Shown here in pieces: positions 10,511 to 23,294 of a DNA stretch of 64,000 nucleotides. The stretch lies in assembly GCA_963971405.1 (NCBI GenBank), contig OZ020490.1, positions 13,789,464-13,853,463 of the forward strand. Reading direction: 5' to 3'. Both the position numbers and the translations under genes were made by a program. The notes below the pieces were generated by a model. The model saw only the letters and a list, made by a program, of their open reading frames with translations. It was not told where the DNA came from and did no database searches. Origin of the DNA: Psococerastis gibbosa (Eukaryota > Arthropoda > Insecta > Psocodea > Psocidae). Numbering within the stretch: the first letter of the stretch is position 1; the number at the start of each line of letters is the position of its first letter.

Positions 10511-12178
10511 AAAGATTAAAATTAATATGCCAACTGTAGTCTGTCTCAACAAAATAAATCCCGTATAATATGCTTATTGTATGGCAAATTATGTCCCCCC
10601 TCCCTCCACTGTGCTTATAAACTATGAAAAGAAGAAATTTAAACTGAATAGAACATTCTTCGTAAAAATCCTGTTGGTTGCCTCTCACAGTCTCACAAAC
10701 CATTGCTGAAGGTATGAATAAAAAAACGCACCATCACCCAAGGAGGATCTATCCTGAGGACAGGTAGAGCCCCTTGAGGTTCTCTTTGTTGACCACTGCA
10801 TATAATTCAGGATGCTGGGGTCAGCGACATGACCGCCAGCCGCGTTTTCACCCTTCCAGTGAATTGCATGTCAGAACCGAACCTCGACATTCTGGTTCAC
10901 AATTTAGTTCTCTGAAGCCTTTGGTGCACCGGTGTCAATGGAAAAAAGTACTGTTCCTAGATAGATATTGAGAGGCACAAGGTTACAAAAGAATATATAC
11001 AGAATGCAGGCCTGTCAGGTGCTCCAGGCACCTGCCTGTGGGCACCGTATATTAATGTATAGTTGTTGGCACATTCTGTATCTATCTCATGTATTGTAAC
11101 ACGCTGTACAGCTGTCAATGAATTGCTTTCTACGGTCTGTGCTAGAAGAGTGCTGAATTAGCAGCGCGCCTTCGGTGCAGTCCGTGAAAGCCTGTTCATG
11201 TGACGTATCTAGGCGACGTTATAAATATGAGTAGCGACAGAAAGTGCGTAGCGCTCTCTCTCGGATCTCTCTTGGACCTCTCTCGGGCTCTCGGAGCTCT
11301 CAGAGCAACCCTGTGGCCTGCAGACCATGACTGTCGTTCTTTGTCCAAGTGCTCGAGTGTAGAATATAATGTAAATCGGTGAGTGTCTTAATATATCTAT
11401 TGTATATAATGTAAAACCTATAAAACTACATTTACTACAACAGCCCCCCCCCCTCCTTGCGAAGGTTAGGTGGCTACCCCCGCAGCGGTAGGATCAGCCA
11501 CCTAATAGGCCTATCGCATGACCTGAATAAAATTCAAATTCTGGCTATTCCTTGTTTCCTCACAAAAGGAGCCAGTGTATGGAAAAAAATGCGATCCCTT
11601 GATGTTCGTTAAAAAAAAGGGACTATGAAGGAACTGTAAAGAAAATATTCATGTTGGCCACCCCTAATAGCATGGAAGCGCAGGTAGATCCTCTGAGGGT
11701 TGGAACCGCAGGGCCCAGGGGTGAATGGCGGCGTCGAGAAGGGCCTTTGTGACCCAACAAAAGTATAATAAACTCATGCGCCCTGAACATGCAGCACTGA
11801 CTTCTCGGATTACCATCCCTACAGATCTTATTCTTACGTGTAATCAAGGGTTTCAAATCCGTGAGAATTAGCGCCGACTTAGCCATGTTATTTTTAGAAC
11901 AAGTAAGGGATCCATTTGAGTATAGGCCAATAGACAGTTATCTGATCTGAGAGAGCTCGGCTTCTGTCGATGGGTGCTGGAACGTGCAATGTTGTGCCGC
12001 TGTGGATCAGCTCCGGGTCCTACATGTCCAAGGGCTGTAGCGCCTCGGGGTAAGGTAAGAAGGGAGTCTATCATTTGTTCCACCCAATCATAATGACGGT
12101 GTCGCCGGCCTGGAATCTTCTAATCGGACTTTATTCGAAGGGGTCCTTGATCTTATGTAATAAGGGGCCGGCCGCCAT
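10511..12178. other. Unassigned non-coding stretch
   Basis: Some CT- and CG-rich patches (about 11240-11330 and 11690-11760) but no supported gene. Poly-C at about 11442-11451. Confidence 0.4.
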
Positions 12179-12412
12179 ACCAAGTTGAATCCAGCGGACC
12201 AGAGCAGGTTCAAAGCTGCAGATAAATTGGTCGTGTGCACAGTGCCGGTAGGGAAACATGGTAGGACTTGTCCTGGTCACCTCCGAACTAATTGTGTGAC
12301 TTCATTGTGTTTCCCAAGTGGTTCGGAATCCACTATAATCAGGAGGTCCACTGGAGTCCTATGGGCCCACACCGTGGCCTGGGACTGTGTCAAACCATAC
12401 TACTACTATGTA
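12179..12412 (+). repeat. Dispersed repeat R3, fullest copy
   Basis: Starts ACCAAGTTGAATCCAG and ends GGCCTGGGACTGTGTC followed by a TACTACTACTA tail. A second copy at 45244 lacks an internal segment and carries a LINE insertion; partial copies are at 13660 (reverse) and 39655. The short simple-sequence tail suggests a retroelement end, but no coding domain was recognised. Confidence 0.65.
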
Positions 12413-13013
12413 ATAAGGGAATCATCGCCTCATTTCCAAGATTACTGTTAGTGCAAGTTTGTGGTAAAATCTCTAGGCGGGGGGGTTGCAAACGTACCTT
12501 CAGCAGCATGAGGCTCTTCCCTACTTCCCTACATGATCGGCAATGGACATAGCACATCCAGATGACTACCTGCTTTTTATAGTGCATTTTTATTTTAAAG
12601 GTACCTGAGGGGACCTGTAAGGCGTTTCGTACAAAATTGATTGCTATCAATTTTATTGTGTTGTTTTATTTTTTGGTTTGGGATTTGTAGCTCTTCTAAC
12701 CGATCTAAATCTGGTTTCGAAATTTGACTCAGCTGCAAAAAAAAGTTGCCGATCCCTGACCTGGAGTAGAAACAGTAGAAATGATACAAAACCCGTAAAT
12801 AGTATAATAGTTGAAAGTAGGTCGGTTTAATGAAGTAACGAAATGCAAACATGCACGAACGAAAGACTGTGGATAGAATCACGAGAGTCTCTAACTACTA
12901 CAAACGAATGGAAAAGCTACAAGAAAGACGCTATAAAACATCCCAGGAGAAAAACGGTTCTACGTGTCTGCAGTAACAGGCATTTCCACCTCTTCCTTTA
13001 TCAAAATAAACTG
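12413..13013. other. Unassigned non-coding stretch
   Basis: No supported feature. Confidence 0.4.
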
Positions 13014-13363
13014 TCTTCTTACTGCTCTTCGTTATAGAGGAACACGAAGATAAATGTTGTATGTATTGGTGAACGCAACTCAGAGTTAGGGAAGTCTTCA
13101 TTACGTAGAATGTCTTAAGTCACAATAATTTGATATTGCTTCTAACAGATTTAAGAAAAGAAACAGCACGGCATCCTATTGATGGTCTAGTCCTCAGGAC
13201 TATAGCAGACTTCTTCTTACTGCTCTTCGTTATAGAGGAACACGAAGATAAATTTTGTATGTATTGGCGAACGCAATTCAGAGTTAGGGATTACGTTGAA
13301 TGTCTTAAGTCACAATAATTTGCTAATAGCTTCTAACAGATTAAAGAAAAGAAACGGCACGGC
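13014..13363 (+). repeat. Two-copy tandem duplication, period 198 bp
   Basis: Copy 1 starts about 13014 and copy 2 about 13212. Both contain ACTGCTCTTCGTTATAGAGG, GAACGCAA(C/T)TCAGAGTTAGG and AATGTCTTAAGTCACAATAA. They differ by a few substitutions and small gaps. Confidence 0.85.
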
Positions 13364-13659
13364 AGTAGTCTAAAAGACATGTAACTAGAGCTCTGATTGG
13401 CTAATAATTTCGCACAATTGATGACAGCAGGCTATAGGTACACTGGTTCACACGTGTATTACCTTTAGACCTAGCTGTCCAGAGTGAATCATTAATTATT
13501 ATGCAATTAAGGGCAATTGTTGTTGTTACCAACGCTTGCTTTCAGCATTTCTGCTTTAAGCAACCCTGTCAGCCTGGCGGGGGGAGTGAGTCTGTTAACT
13601 TGAGGCACCCTAAAGGCAGACTCTTTCACCTCGGGGGAAAGGGGAGTTGACTGACAGGG

Positions 13660-13742
13660 CGGACCTCCTAATTATAGTGGATTCCGAACCACTTGGGGAA
13701 CATGGTAATGTCACACGATTAAATCGGTGGTGACCAGGACTC
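13660..13742 (-). repeat. R3 partial copy
   Basis: The reverse complement carries CCCCAAGTGGTTCGGAATCC and ACTATAATTAGGAGGTCC, matching the middle of R3. Confidence 0.6.
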
Positions 13743-13758
13743 GACACGCACGTACACG

Positions 13759-13979
13759 TCAGGACATGTAGATTAGTGGTAAGGACTGCGACTTTCACCC
13801 GAAAGGTTGTTAGTTCGAGTCCCACGCTGGCTACATTTTCGGGCTATGCTTCGGAGGGCATGTAAAGCAGGCGGTCCCGTGCCTTCTTAGTTGAGTGTAA
13901 TAGAGGGCTTTATAGCCCTAACTCCACTAGGTTGGCTTAGTATTAAAACAAAAAGTCATTATTTATTTATTTTATTTTA
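13759..13979 (+). mobile_element. SINE1, full-length tRNA-derived SINE
   Basis: Starts TCAGGACATGTAGATTAGTGG-like. A box TAGATTAGTGG is at 13768-13778 and B box AGTTCGAGTCC at 13812-13822, with spacing usual for an internal pol III promoter. The body has GAGGGCATGTAAAGCAGGC and CCCTAACTCCACTAGG, and it ends in an ATTT-rich tail. Confidence 0.85.
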
Positions 13980-16900
13980 GACTGACTGGTATAGTCTCAG
14001 CGCGTTATCATGTCCCACCATGTACCCCTGCCAACGCTGTGCTCACTTGCCGCAGTTTGAAACATACTCTGCGCTCATGGATTCAACATGGTAAGGCCGT
14101 TGGCGAGGGCAATTGTGAGCAAAATGTAAGGTGAAACTGGAGAGATAGACCAATTACCAGATGGTAACCACAAAACTGGAGATAACTCCTCCTTCTATCA
14201 AATCCGACTCATCTTAACAAGGGTGGCCTCAGCCGGTGCGTCGGTAGCTCAGGGACGGCAGAAAGTAAAGGGCGTGGATCATGGGGCTAAATATTCGCAA
14301 AAGAGAGAGAGAGAGATTCTCAACCTAGAGAGATGCGGAGGAAGCACAGAGAACACCAGATTGTCCAAGATCAGCAAATATATTTGGTCACTTCTTCCTC
14401 GACCGGAAAATTTGGCCGCTGCCAAACATCATTATAACACCACAACAAACAATAGAAATTGGCATATCGCCGGAGATCCGACATTGGTTCGGTGAGGAAC
14501 GGGGAGAGTGTGTCCGATTCCATCCGGAGACCGGATACAGAATTGAATCTGGACCACTCCCTCCGTTCGTCATCGAACCCACGATCATCCTAGTTAACAT
14601 TGCGCACAATTAGACGGAGAATTTTCTGAGCACTGGACTTTTGTAAAGAGAGAAATATCATGGTGCCAGTCTCAGAAATCTACACATTACAAAATATTAT
14701 CCAGAGGACTGACCGACCATCTGCCCTGGGAGGGGATCATGGCCCCGGATGAGGAAGAGGAGCGACCCGCTCCCTTCTCCAACCGAATCCATCCTCCACT
14801 TCCAGATCAGCGACGTCGTCCCGCGCACAATCTAGATAACACAGCATAAAGTACATTTTCTTTTCAGTTACAAAACAATAATGGAGACTTACAGGTGCAG
14901 AGAATTCTTACTAATAAGAAGATGAACGAAGTGACGTGAAGTTGTAATTGCTGAGGACCCTCGTCCTACCCATTCTTTTAGCCCTGGTGCATCTTTCCCT
15001 CGGTAAGGCCTTTACGGGCCGATGATGGTCTCGGTCCGGTCTTCCCGTCCTCCAAGAAGTTCCCCTCCACGTAGTTCCCTTTTGAAACACAAGTTTCAAT
15101 AAATAATAATCATTACAACAACAATATGACCATAATGACTCCACTTCTGGAGATGAAATATAATTAGAATAGTAATCATAATAATGAAGTTGAATAATTT
15201 GAATAATAAATGAGGATACTAATATGAAGTTACACTAATAAAATAATATATTCCTGAATTAATAAGGAAAATACTAATATCGATAAGATAATTTAATTTA
15301 TCCTGACTACAATAATCTAATAATTATAAAGAATATAAGATATTCATAATGTTAAATTAATTAATTAACTAATAACTAGCTGATCAATATAATAATAAAA
15401 TAATTTATGCAGCAATCCGTTCGAGATTCCTTCGATTTGACTAATATGGTTTAATAAATAAATAAAATAAGATTCTATTCATAATTAAAGAATTTGGAAT
15501 TACTAATAAAGATAACGTGGATTCCACTAGAATTCACTATATGTTTTAAATGTCCAAGTATCTTGAACTAATGATAATAATTTTAATTTAAAATAAAATA
15601 CATTTATAATAATAAGTAAATTGTTGTTAATAATTTGGAAATACAAAAGACCAAGAAATTATCTAAAGAAACTCGTTATAGCTAAACACGACACGTCTCG
15701 ACTTCCTTTTGATCTGACCTAACTCGCTCATGTCCATCGGACCACGGCTCTAATTCCGATATCTCCAAAGTCGACAGAGGTTCCTTCGGCTTCCTAGTTA
15801 TTCATTGAATGTTAATCAAATTCCTTTATAATAGCAGCAAGTATATTTCAATCAGGCTTAAGTTCTTTTGACTTGATGTCGCTCAACTAATTTCAGAATT
15901 TGAAAGGATTCAAAGATTTTTACAAGTCCCTCATCAATCTTTTATCAGGCAGAGTCGAATGTCAAGATTCAACAAACTCAGGACCGGTTTCAGCTTTGAA
16001 CGAACAGTCCTTGTCTTCGACCAACGGCTTTTTGCAAGTTACGGCACTGACTTTTCAACGATACGAGTAACGTTTTTTGGAACTCAGAATTTTAAAAAAA
16101 CAACTTACCCATCAGGGGATTTACGTCGAGAACGCCTCCTCGGAACTCTTGGAACACCGGTTCTCGCCTTACACCTTAAAGCAACATCTGAATTCAACAA
16201 CCATTCTCCAATTCACTATATCATCATTCTACTATGAATTTCCTTCTGCCGACATTACTAATTCGGAACATCTCTTATTTCCTGAATCTTGACCACTGGA
16301 CAATTTCATGCATCTTCGATTTACTGTCAATACGGGGATCAGCTGTTCTCAAAATGGCGGTTTCAATCAGCCGGGCTCTTCCGTATCTTATTTCAACTTA
16401 TTTTATCGCTATTTATTATAGTAAATGTTTTAATCATCGACAATTTTACTGTACTCGTAATTTCTCTGATATTTCATAAATGGGACCATCAGCTGGGATA
16501 GTGCTAAGGTAATTTCTAAGTTTTTGGTCCCTTCACTTCCGAATTTATTGTTAAATGATAGATTATGGTATACTGAATAACTTTAGTATGGGGTAAACAT
16601 AACTATTTTTTAATAATTACAGAATTATTTCAATTTAAAGTGCCACAGGCATGAGGTCATGACCTTGACATGTGTCTTATATCTTATGATATTATATGAG
16701 AATTATAAAGTCAACTCACCATAGGTTAGCCCAGGTTAGGGTTGGATGGATTTAATTGCTATTCACTTTACATTAGACAAGGGTTTTTACTTTTATTTAA
16801 ATTCTGATCTTATCAGTTGTAAGTCGTCCTTCACTCTGGCTTCAAGAAGTGATTTTATCATCCACGTAAACTTTCTTCTGCTACGGTTATGAAAGGAAAA

Positions 16901-18087
16901 GGCGCGTAAAAGTTTGTGAGTTGGCGCAACGGTAAATTTCTATATTTCTTCTGTTTTCGAGGAACTGCATGTTCTTGTATTTATTTGTACGAGAGGTAGT
17001 TATATTCCGAGCAGAGGGCTAGGAATCTGCCTTTCTCTAGGTGTTTTATTAAATTTGTCCTTTCTCAGATTACGGTTTATTACTTATCGAAAAATTTGCC
17101 TTAATCATTCGAGTGTCGAAGCTTTTTTATTGTTTATAAACAAATATGGCTACGGAGGGCCTTGTCAGGAATCGGATTATTGTAAGTTTTATTAATTTCC
17201 TTGTAGTGTATCAAGCCCTGCATTTCGTACCCACGGTCGGAATGATTTTGACACGGTAACGGAAATAACCCGTTACAAAAACCACCTTCCTTTGCCAAGT
17301 CAGCCTGCCAGCTGCAAAAGCCACAAATCAGGCCTATAAATGCACAAGACCATAGCATTACTTCATTATCTCTCAAATAAACCGTATAGATACGGTACCT
17401 ACTCACTTCGTTAGGAAGCTCGATGAAGACGAAGTTGAAAATTTATACATGGGGACTTGAATGTAGACACATGCAAACAACAACTCTTGAAGTCAATATA
17501 ACCAAGTTTATAAGTTTGTAAATGCAACTGCAGACTTACCGAGTTGGAGAAGAGGTAAAGAGTTAAAGAGTTTTAGTTGGAGGAGTTAGAAAAGGCTTTT
17601 TGTTTCCCAAGCTGATGAGTTTTTCTTTAAAAAAAAAAAAGGAAGACTTTGAGAATGGGGTACTGCAAGTTATCGTCTTGTTTATTCAGGCCAAGACTGC
17701 TTTTCTGTCTTGTAAATAGACTTGAATCATCTCATTTCCTTTTATTCCCTATGTGCTTCAACGTAATGTTATTGCTATATGCTTTCATATATTTTGAGAG
17801 CTTAAGGTTTCAGATGAATTTCATGCATGCTTTCAATTCCATTTAAGGAGTTTTTTAGAAATTCATTTCATTCATATTACCATAGGTCCTTGAAAAACTT
17901 AGGCTACATCATTCGGAGAAATAATGTTTTTGCTTGAAGTATAAGAAGAAGAGTTATACATGTAAGTAAAAATGAATGTTGAAAGAGTCCTTCGACGAGA
18001 AAATGAGAAGTTCAAGACAATAGGACGAGAAAACCTTATACAGTAGGGGTAAAAAATTTTAGATGAAGGAAAAATCGATGGTATACT
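13980..18087. other. Long unassigned region, AT-rich in the middle
   Basis: From 15150 to 15660 the sequence is very AT-rich without clear periodicity. Around 14216-14830 it is GC-richer, with a GA-rich run (14300-14320), but no known domain. One possible small secreted-protein frame is listed separately at 17134-17358. Confidence 0.4.
17134..17358 (-). other. Possible small secreted-protein frame (weak)
   Basis: Starting at the second ATG of a longer open frame, 74 codons encode a hydrophobic N-terminus like a signal peptide (MLWSCAFIGLICGFC), then a polar part with two more cysteines (GGFCNGLFPLPC), an NKT glycosylation-type site and a stop. I do not recognise the family. No poly-A signal or paralogue supports it, and frames of this length occur by chance. 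Confidence 0.15.
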
Positions 18088-18099
18088 GTCATACAGCTA

Positions 18100-18672
18100 G
18101 TAGTAGTAGTGTTGTTCGCCGGGTTAATAACGACTTAGACCTCATATTTGGGCCCATAGAGCGACCCCGACTTGACTGTCCTACGCCAGCCCGATTTCCT
18201 TGTAGAAGTCCACAATGGCCCCAAAGCTTAATGCCCCGGTGTGCTGCCTGGGCTCCAGCGTGGAAAATCCAAAACTATTCAGTCTTGCTCGCCAAATCGC
18301 CGGACATTCCGCTAAAATATGCCATCCTGTCTCTTCTTCTTCCTCGCAGTACCGACACATCGTTGATTCCACGAGTACCCCCATCTTGGGTAGATGGTTC
18401 CAGAAAGGACCGTGTCCTGTAAGTAAAGCCGTGTGCTGCTTCTTCCGCGGGAGATGAATTTTAAAACACTTTTCTTGCTGGGGTCCGCAATGCATAACTT
18501 GGAGTGGGCTAGGCCAGTCGACTTTCGCCATTCCTTTAGGAATCGTGCTTTTAGCTCCTCGTTAAACACAGTCTTAAAGTTTGCCCAGGCTATTGGAAGG
18601 CAGGGTTCCGGTCCGAGTAGGTTGTTTCTAGATCCTTCTCGAGCAAGCTCGTCCGCCTTTTCATTCCCTTAA
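18100..18672 (-). mobile_element. 5'-truncated LINE, family B, with 12-bp target duplication
   Basis: The minus strand encodes GNEKADELAREGS, the end of an RNase H domain with its last catalytic Asp. After about 100 residues it encodes CRYCEEEEETGWHILAEC, a CCHC-like knuckle. A one-base frameshift near 18430 separates the two. GTCATACAGCTA flanks the insertion on both sides (18088-18099 and 18673-18684). The 3' end carries a CTA-type trinucleotide tail rather than poly-A, as in some I/R1-like LINEs. Confidence 0.88.
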
Positions 18673-18684
18673 GTCATACAGCTA

Positions 18685-19585
18685 ACGCTGAGGCATTGGT
18701 TGAAGAAGAATTCCTCTACTTTCAGCTATACATGCGTAAGTCACAAACACCAATTATAACTTAACTTTTTATATTAAAAAAACTTATAGTGTATAGTGTC
18801 TGGTGCAAGGATTTACGTACGCAATGTATGATATGTTCTGATTGTTCTGTATGTATTCTAATGAAGACTCCAACTCTGAATTGCGATCACCAATACATAA
18901 AGAAATAAATAAAATATGTTAATTTATCGCTAACACCCACGTTCATTTTCTCACTCGATCACACGGGGCCTTGCCTTCATCAATCGGTGACAGTGCGTGG
19001 TTTGCTGGCTAAGGAGAAACATGTAATATTTGTTTTTGAATACGTTGAGAGAAGATGGTAAATAAAGTTCAGTCAAAAATTATTATAAATGCTCGGCTTC
19101 CAATTCTCACAGTTTGGCCGCAGCAATTTCAAAGTTGTTAGGGTCAAAACCATTGATTACAGAAGTCAAAAGCTCTGGTTCTGGCTCATTTAAATTGCAT
19201 AACCTTCTTCCCATCTTTTGGACCTTTTTGAAAAACATCTGTCAAGCAGGCGGTTGTGGAGGATCATTCTCACTTCACATTATTTTCAATATGGAAGCCA
19301 TCTATTAAATTATACTGTCTCTACGAAGTTTTATCACTTGGATCTTGGTGTTGAAATGTTTGAGCCCTGGGAGTCACTGCTGTTGTGCTGATGGTATCGA
19401 GTTTTTTCTTCAAATTTTTGTGCATGTTTTTTTTATTGTTGACAGTTCTCATTTTTATTACCTGTTTTAGACTTTTTGTGTTCTATACTGGAGACTTATT
19501 TTAACGGTTTATGTTTTGATGGCATTTGACTGTTTTACCGTATCAGTAGCTATTATTTTACCTTTTTATTGCCCTTCTCCTTTTT
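18685..19585. other. Unassigned non-coding stretch
   Basis: No supported feature. T-rich from 19380 to 19560. Confidence 0.4.
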
Positions 19586-19715
19586 TAAATGCCTCTTCTA
19601 TCGAAGATTGACGATTATAATGGCAATTTGGACCTTGGAGACTGCAGCTGTGAAAAGGGAAGTCATTCTCTTGCCAAACCAGTACTTCATCTGGGTTTTC
19701 AACCTTCTCATAGTG
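19586..19715 (-). repeat. Dispersed repeat R4 copy
   Basis: Read on the minus strand it gives VWQENDFPFHSCSLQGPNC, in the same frame as the other R4 copies. Confidence 0.65.
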
Positions 19716-20001
19716 CAAAGCACATTTCAATTTTTTGGTGTAGTTATCCAGTTGAGATATCAAAATTACTGTTGGACGGGTTGTGCTGCAACTGAATCCG
19801 GCATTTTTCTCCAAAATATAAAAAAAAATGCCAAATTTCATCAATCCGCTATCTATCCTTGTTCATCGTTTTACTGTTCATCGTTCATCCTTTTACTGTA
19901 TACTGCAATTGTATAGGTTTTTTATGACATTTTATGAGCTTAGGCTATAATATAGTAGTGGCTCATTGAACTGTGCCTGTTTATTTTTCAGATATTACAT
20001 T

Positions 20002-20228
20002 AACATGTAGAGTAGTGGAACGGACTCCAACTTTCACCCGAAAGGTTGTTGGTTCGAGTCCCACACTTGCTATATTTTCTGGCCATGCTGCGGAGGGCAT
20101 GTAAAGCAGGCGGTCCCGGGCTTGAGTGTAAGAGAGGGCTTATAGCCCTAACTCCGCTAGGTTGGCTTAGTAATAGAACAACAAAAAGTCGATATTTATT
20201 TATTTATTATTTATTTATTTAATTATTA
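20002..20228 (+). mobile_element. SINE1 copy
   Basis: Head with TAGAGTAGTGG (A box) and GGTTCGAGTCC (B box), body with GGGCATGTAAAGCAGGCGG, tail of ATTT repeats. Confidence 0.85.
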
Positions 20229-20249
20229 GTATTGTTTTCATCATGAATT

Positions 20250-20400
20250 TATGGTCATTGGCAATCTGGTATACGTCAACCTGCACCGGCTACAAGGGAC
20301 AATGAGCAAGCTTACCATTGAGCAAGCTTACCATTGACACAATGTATCGGGCGTGAGCATATCCTAACCAAGTTAGGGTACAGTGCTGGTTCCTACCACA
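20250..20400 (+). repeat. Dispersed repeat R5 copy
   Basis: Shares CACCGGCTACAAG, AAGCTTACCATTG and CTAACCAAGT with 40735-40875, and in reverse with 51208-51285. Contains a small internal duplication of GAGCAAGCTTACCATT (about 20304-20335). Confidence 0.55.
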
Positions 20401-21667
20401 GTACCTACTCTGGTTTTAAAAAAAAGAACAATTACTCATCAAAACACACTTCTAGTCTTCTATCGCAATTAGGAACAAAGGGCATAACAACGCACGCTGT
20501 CTTGAAATTGAAAAGTTGAACCTGTACACTGAAATTAGGTATTGTAGCCAAGAGGGTGGTGAGTCTATATTAGAACCCCTGCGGAGTTAAATACTCGGTT
20601 GCACCACGTGCAAACCGACCAACGCTGCGAGGGTTTCTGGCGCAACCTGGGTCCCTATATTAATTTCGAAGGTGGACGATTCTCAAGGCAAACCACGTGA
20701 TCTGAATACTCATTTAAATAGAATTTGCCCCTAGGACTTTTGATGAAAGTTATCAGGCGTCATGTTTTAGGAATTGATGGGCGCCCTAGCTTATTGGTTA
20801 AGCGGTTCGGGGGGCGGACATTTTGAAAGCAAGCAAAGTGTATTTGTTTAATCTAGCTCTGTTGGTTTAGGTCACAGGGTGAAATAATATGAGATTATAT
20901 AGTTACACTGAAGGATGCTTTGATAATAATAAATTGTCTTTGTGAGCTGGCTTTCAACATGTTGTTAGGAACAATCAAGGGTGGTTCCGAATTTTTGACC
21001 AAGCACTACATAGAAAGAGCTTTTATGACATATTTATCAAACCTTAGAGTTGCCAATTTTCGCATATTCGGGGCCTAAGAAAGAACTGGACATTATTTCG
21101 TATCTCATACCGAAACTTTCTACCTTTGACAGGCCGAAGAACTAGGAGAACTTTTGTAACTGGCAATGACGCAATGTTTTGCACGATGCTTAGTGACATG
21201 ACGTTTTTTTTGCAGTTTTGGCTGGGGTACAAATACGTAACGCTCATAGGACTATATATTTTTGGATATTGCCATTCGTATTTCACAATCAGGTAAAGGT
21301 TTGAAACCCATTTTCTGCACTATCGGAAGGTTCAAGACCATTCTTCACCTCAACGAGCAGACGTGTCGAAAGCAAGTCCGCAGCGATCAGACCCCCCCCC
21401 TGGTTCCTATTTATACAGTGAGGCTGGTGATAATAGCGGGGGAAGGGGGTGGCGTGGGGTTTCGAGTATGTAATGTCCGTGGGGGGGGGGGGAGAAGGGT
21501 GAAATCCTTGGAGGGGCTGCAAGAGGTTTTAGATGGGCTGGACGTGCGGGCCTTACTAAGTCCCATAATGATAGCTTATGGTCACTGCTATACTGTGGGG
21601 TGTTGTCATCTATACAAATTTAGAGAGTTTTCCCGACTGTAGGAAAGTATTAAAAATGTATTTAAAA
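20401..21667. other. Unassigned stretch with G-rich runs
   Basis: From about 21438 to 21500 there are several G runs (G5, G5, G4, G12) that could form quadruplex-like structures; C9 at about 21391. No gene recognised. Confidence 0.4.
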
Positions 21668-21780
21668 TGTAAAGAAGGTGGCCCTCCTAGTTGAGTATAA
21701 GAGAGTGCTGTTTAGCCCTATCTCCGCTAGGTTGGCTTATTATTATTAATAGAATAATAAAAGATCAATATTTATCATTA
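21668..21780 (+). mobile_element. SINE1 3' part
   Basis: Matches the SINE1 body from CCTAGTTGAGTATAAGAG to the CCGCTAGGTTGGCTTA motif and an AT-rich tail; head absent. Confidence 0.6.
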
Positions 21781-21924
21781 AATGTGGCAAATCTGTGTTA
21801 TCATGTAGCTAAATGATAAGAAAAATTTCTTCTGTTTGTCCTGTGCTTATTTCCTATCAAGACTGCCGGACCATAATATATTATTGTATGCTACTGGCAC
21901 GAAAGAACTAATGTACAAAATTGG

Positions 21925-21995
21925 CAGAAATCGTATCGAATTTCAATCGGTCGAGTAGTTTGTCCACAAATTGTCGAACAGACGTGTAATTCTAT
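21925..21995 (-). repeat. Diverged fragment of the CTTTCC-ended family (R2)
   Basis: The reverse complement contains ACAAACTACTCGACCGATTG after a CGTCTGTTCGACAA stretch, matching the conserved internal block CAAACTACTCGGTCGATT of R2. Confidence 0.45.
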
Positions 21996-22632
21996 AAAAT
22001 CACGAAATCGAAATTTCCAGCATCACAAGGGTATTCTTATACTAACGTGTAGATAGGAAAACAAAAACGAACTGGTAGGCCTGACGTATTTACAAAAACA
22101 AAAGGCCTTCACTAGCAACCTAGTCCGGTGGCTGGAATCGCAGGGAAGTGATCTGGAGAAGTGCTCTTGAAACCACTAAGGACATGAAGAAGGCGGAGTA
22201 GCCCTTCTGGAAATTGTTTCAATCCCCCCACCTCCTACTCCAGCTATCTAGGTAGGAGAGGGCTGTTATTTACGTGCTGGAATCCTGGAGTTTGTCCCTG
22301 GCAGCAGACAATGGTGAATCAAGTGCTTCTCAAGAGCTCTGAGCTTGGTTTATAAACTCTCTCAACTTCTACTTTACCGCACTTTGTTTTCTGGGATTAA
22401 CTGGAAAACTGTGAAGCTGGCAATATATTGGATGGGTAAATTTGGCGGTAATTCCGGTATATTTGCCGCTTTTTTTCTCTCTTCTACTGACCGCAGCGCT
22501 GACCGTATGCCGGGAAAGTCAATGGCATAGTTTGTGAGAGCTCAGTGCCGCTCGTTGGAAATGTTGACACATAGTAACTTTCAGTATGAATGCTTTGCAC
22601 CCGATTTCTACATAACCATGGCCATGGTCATG
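21996..22632. other. Unassigned non-coding stretch
   Basis: No supported feature. Confidence 0.4.
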
Positions 22633-22728
22633 GACATGGCCATAAAATGTAGCAAGTGTGGGACTCGAACCATCAGCAACCTTTCGGATAAAATTCGGAG
22701 TCTCTACCACTTCTCTACATGTCCTGAC
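22633..22728 (-). mobile_element. SINE1 head only
   Basis: In reverse: GTCAGGACATGTAGAGAAGT, then a B box GGTTCGAGTCC and TTGCTACATTTTATGGCCATG; the body is missing. Confidence 0.65.
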
Positions 22729-23290
22729 TATCGGTAGGCTACTCCCAATACCGCATGCCGTTTGCAAATATCGCAACAACTCGTAAACAACAAGAACTCG
22801 TGTACAGTACAATATCTCGCTCACCAGCAAACCTTTCACAATATGCCCTTTACGGTCATACCTGATGCTATATAATAATTTTCCTTGACATGACTATGTT
22901 GCAGGCATTCCATAAATTTAAGACTAGCGAGCGCACAGAGTCAAAGCGATGACGCTAATCCCGGGCGTTAGGTTAAAGGTTAGCTATAGAACGCCTCAGC
23001 CCCGGGCTCCATTTCTAATAACTACACATTATCCGCGTTTTACACAAATGGCTTTCCTATGTTAGTTTCTGACAGTCTCATTTAAGTTTTCGAGTCATTC
23101 CGACGAATTTAAATGTTCTACACGTTTGAATGAATTGGAATGAATTATTTCTGGTATTGTGCCGTCATGTGTTTCGAGTTCTACAAGCCGTGTCTTACTC
23201 TTATGCGGGGGTTTCACGATGTAGGCTACGTATAGGTTATTAATCTGCTCTAAGTCAATGACGCCATTGTCACACTGCCCCTTTTTTTCG
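22729..23290. other. Unassigned non-coding stretch
   Basis: No supported feature. Confidence 0.4.
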
Positions 23291-23294
23291 TTAA

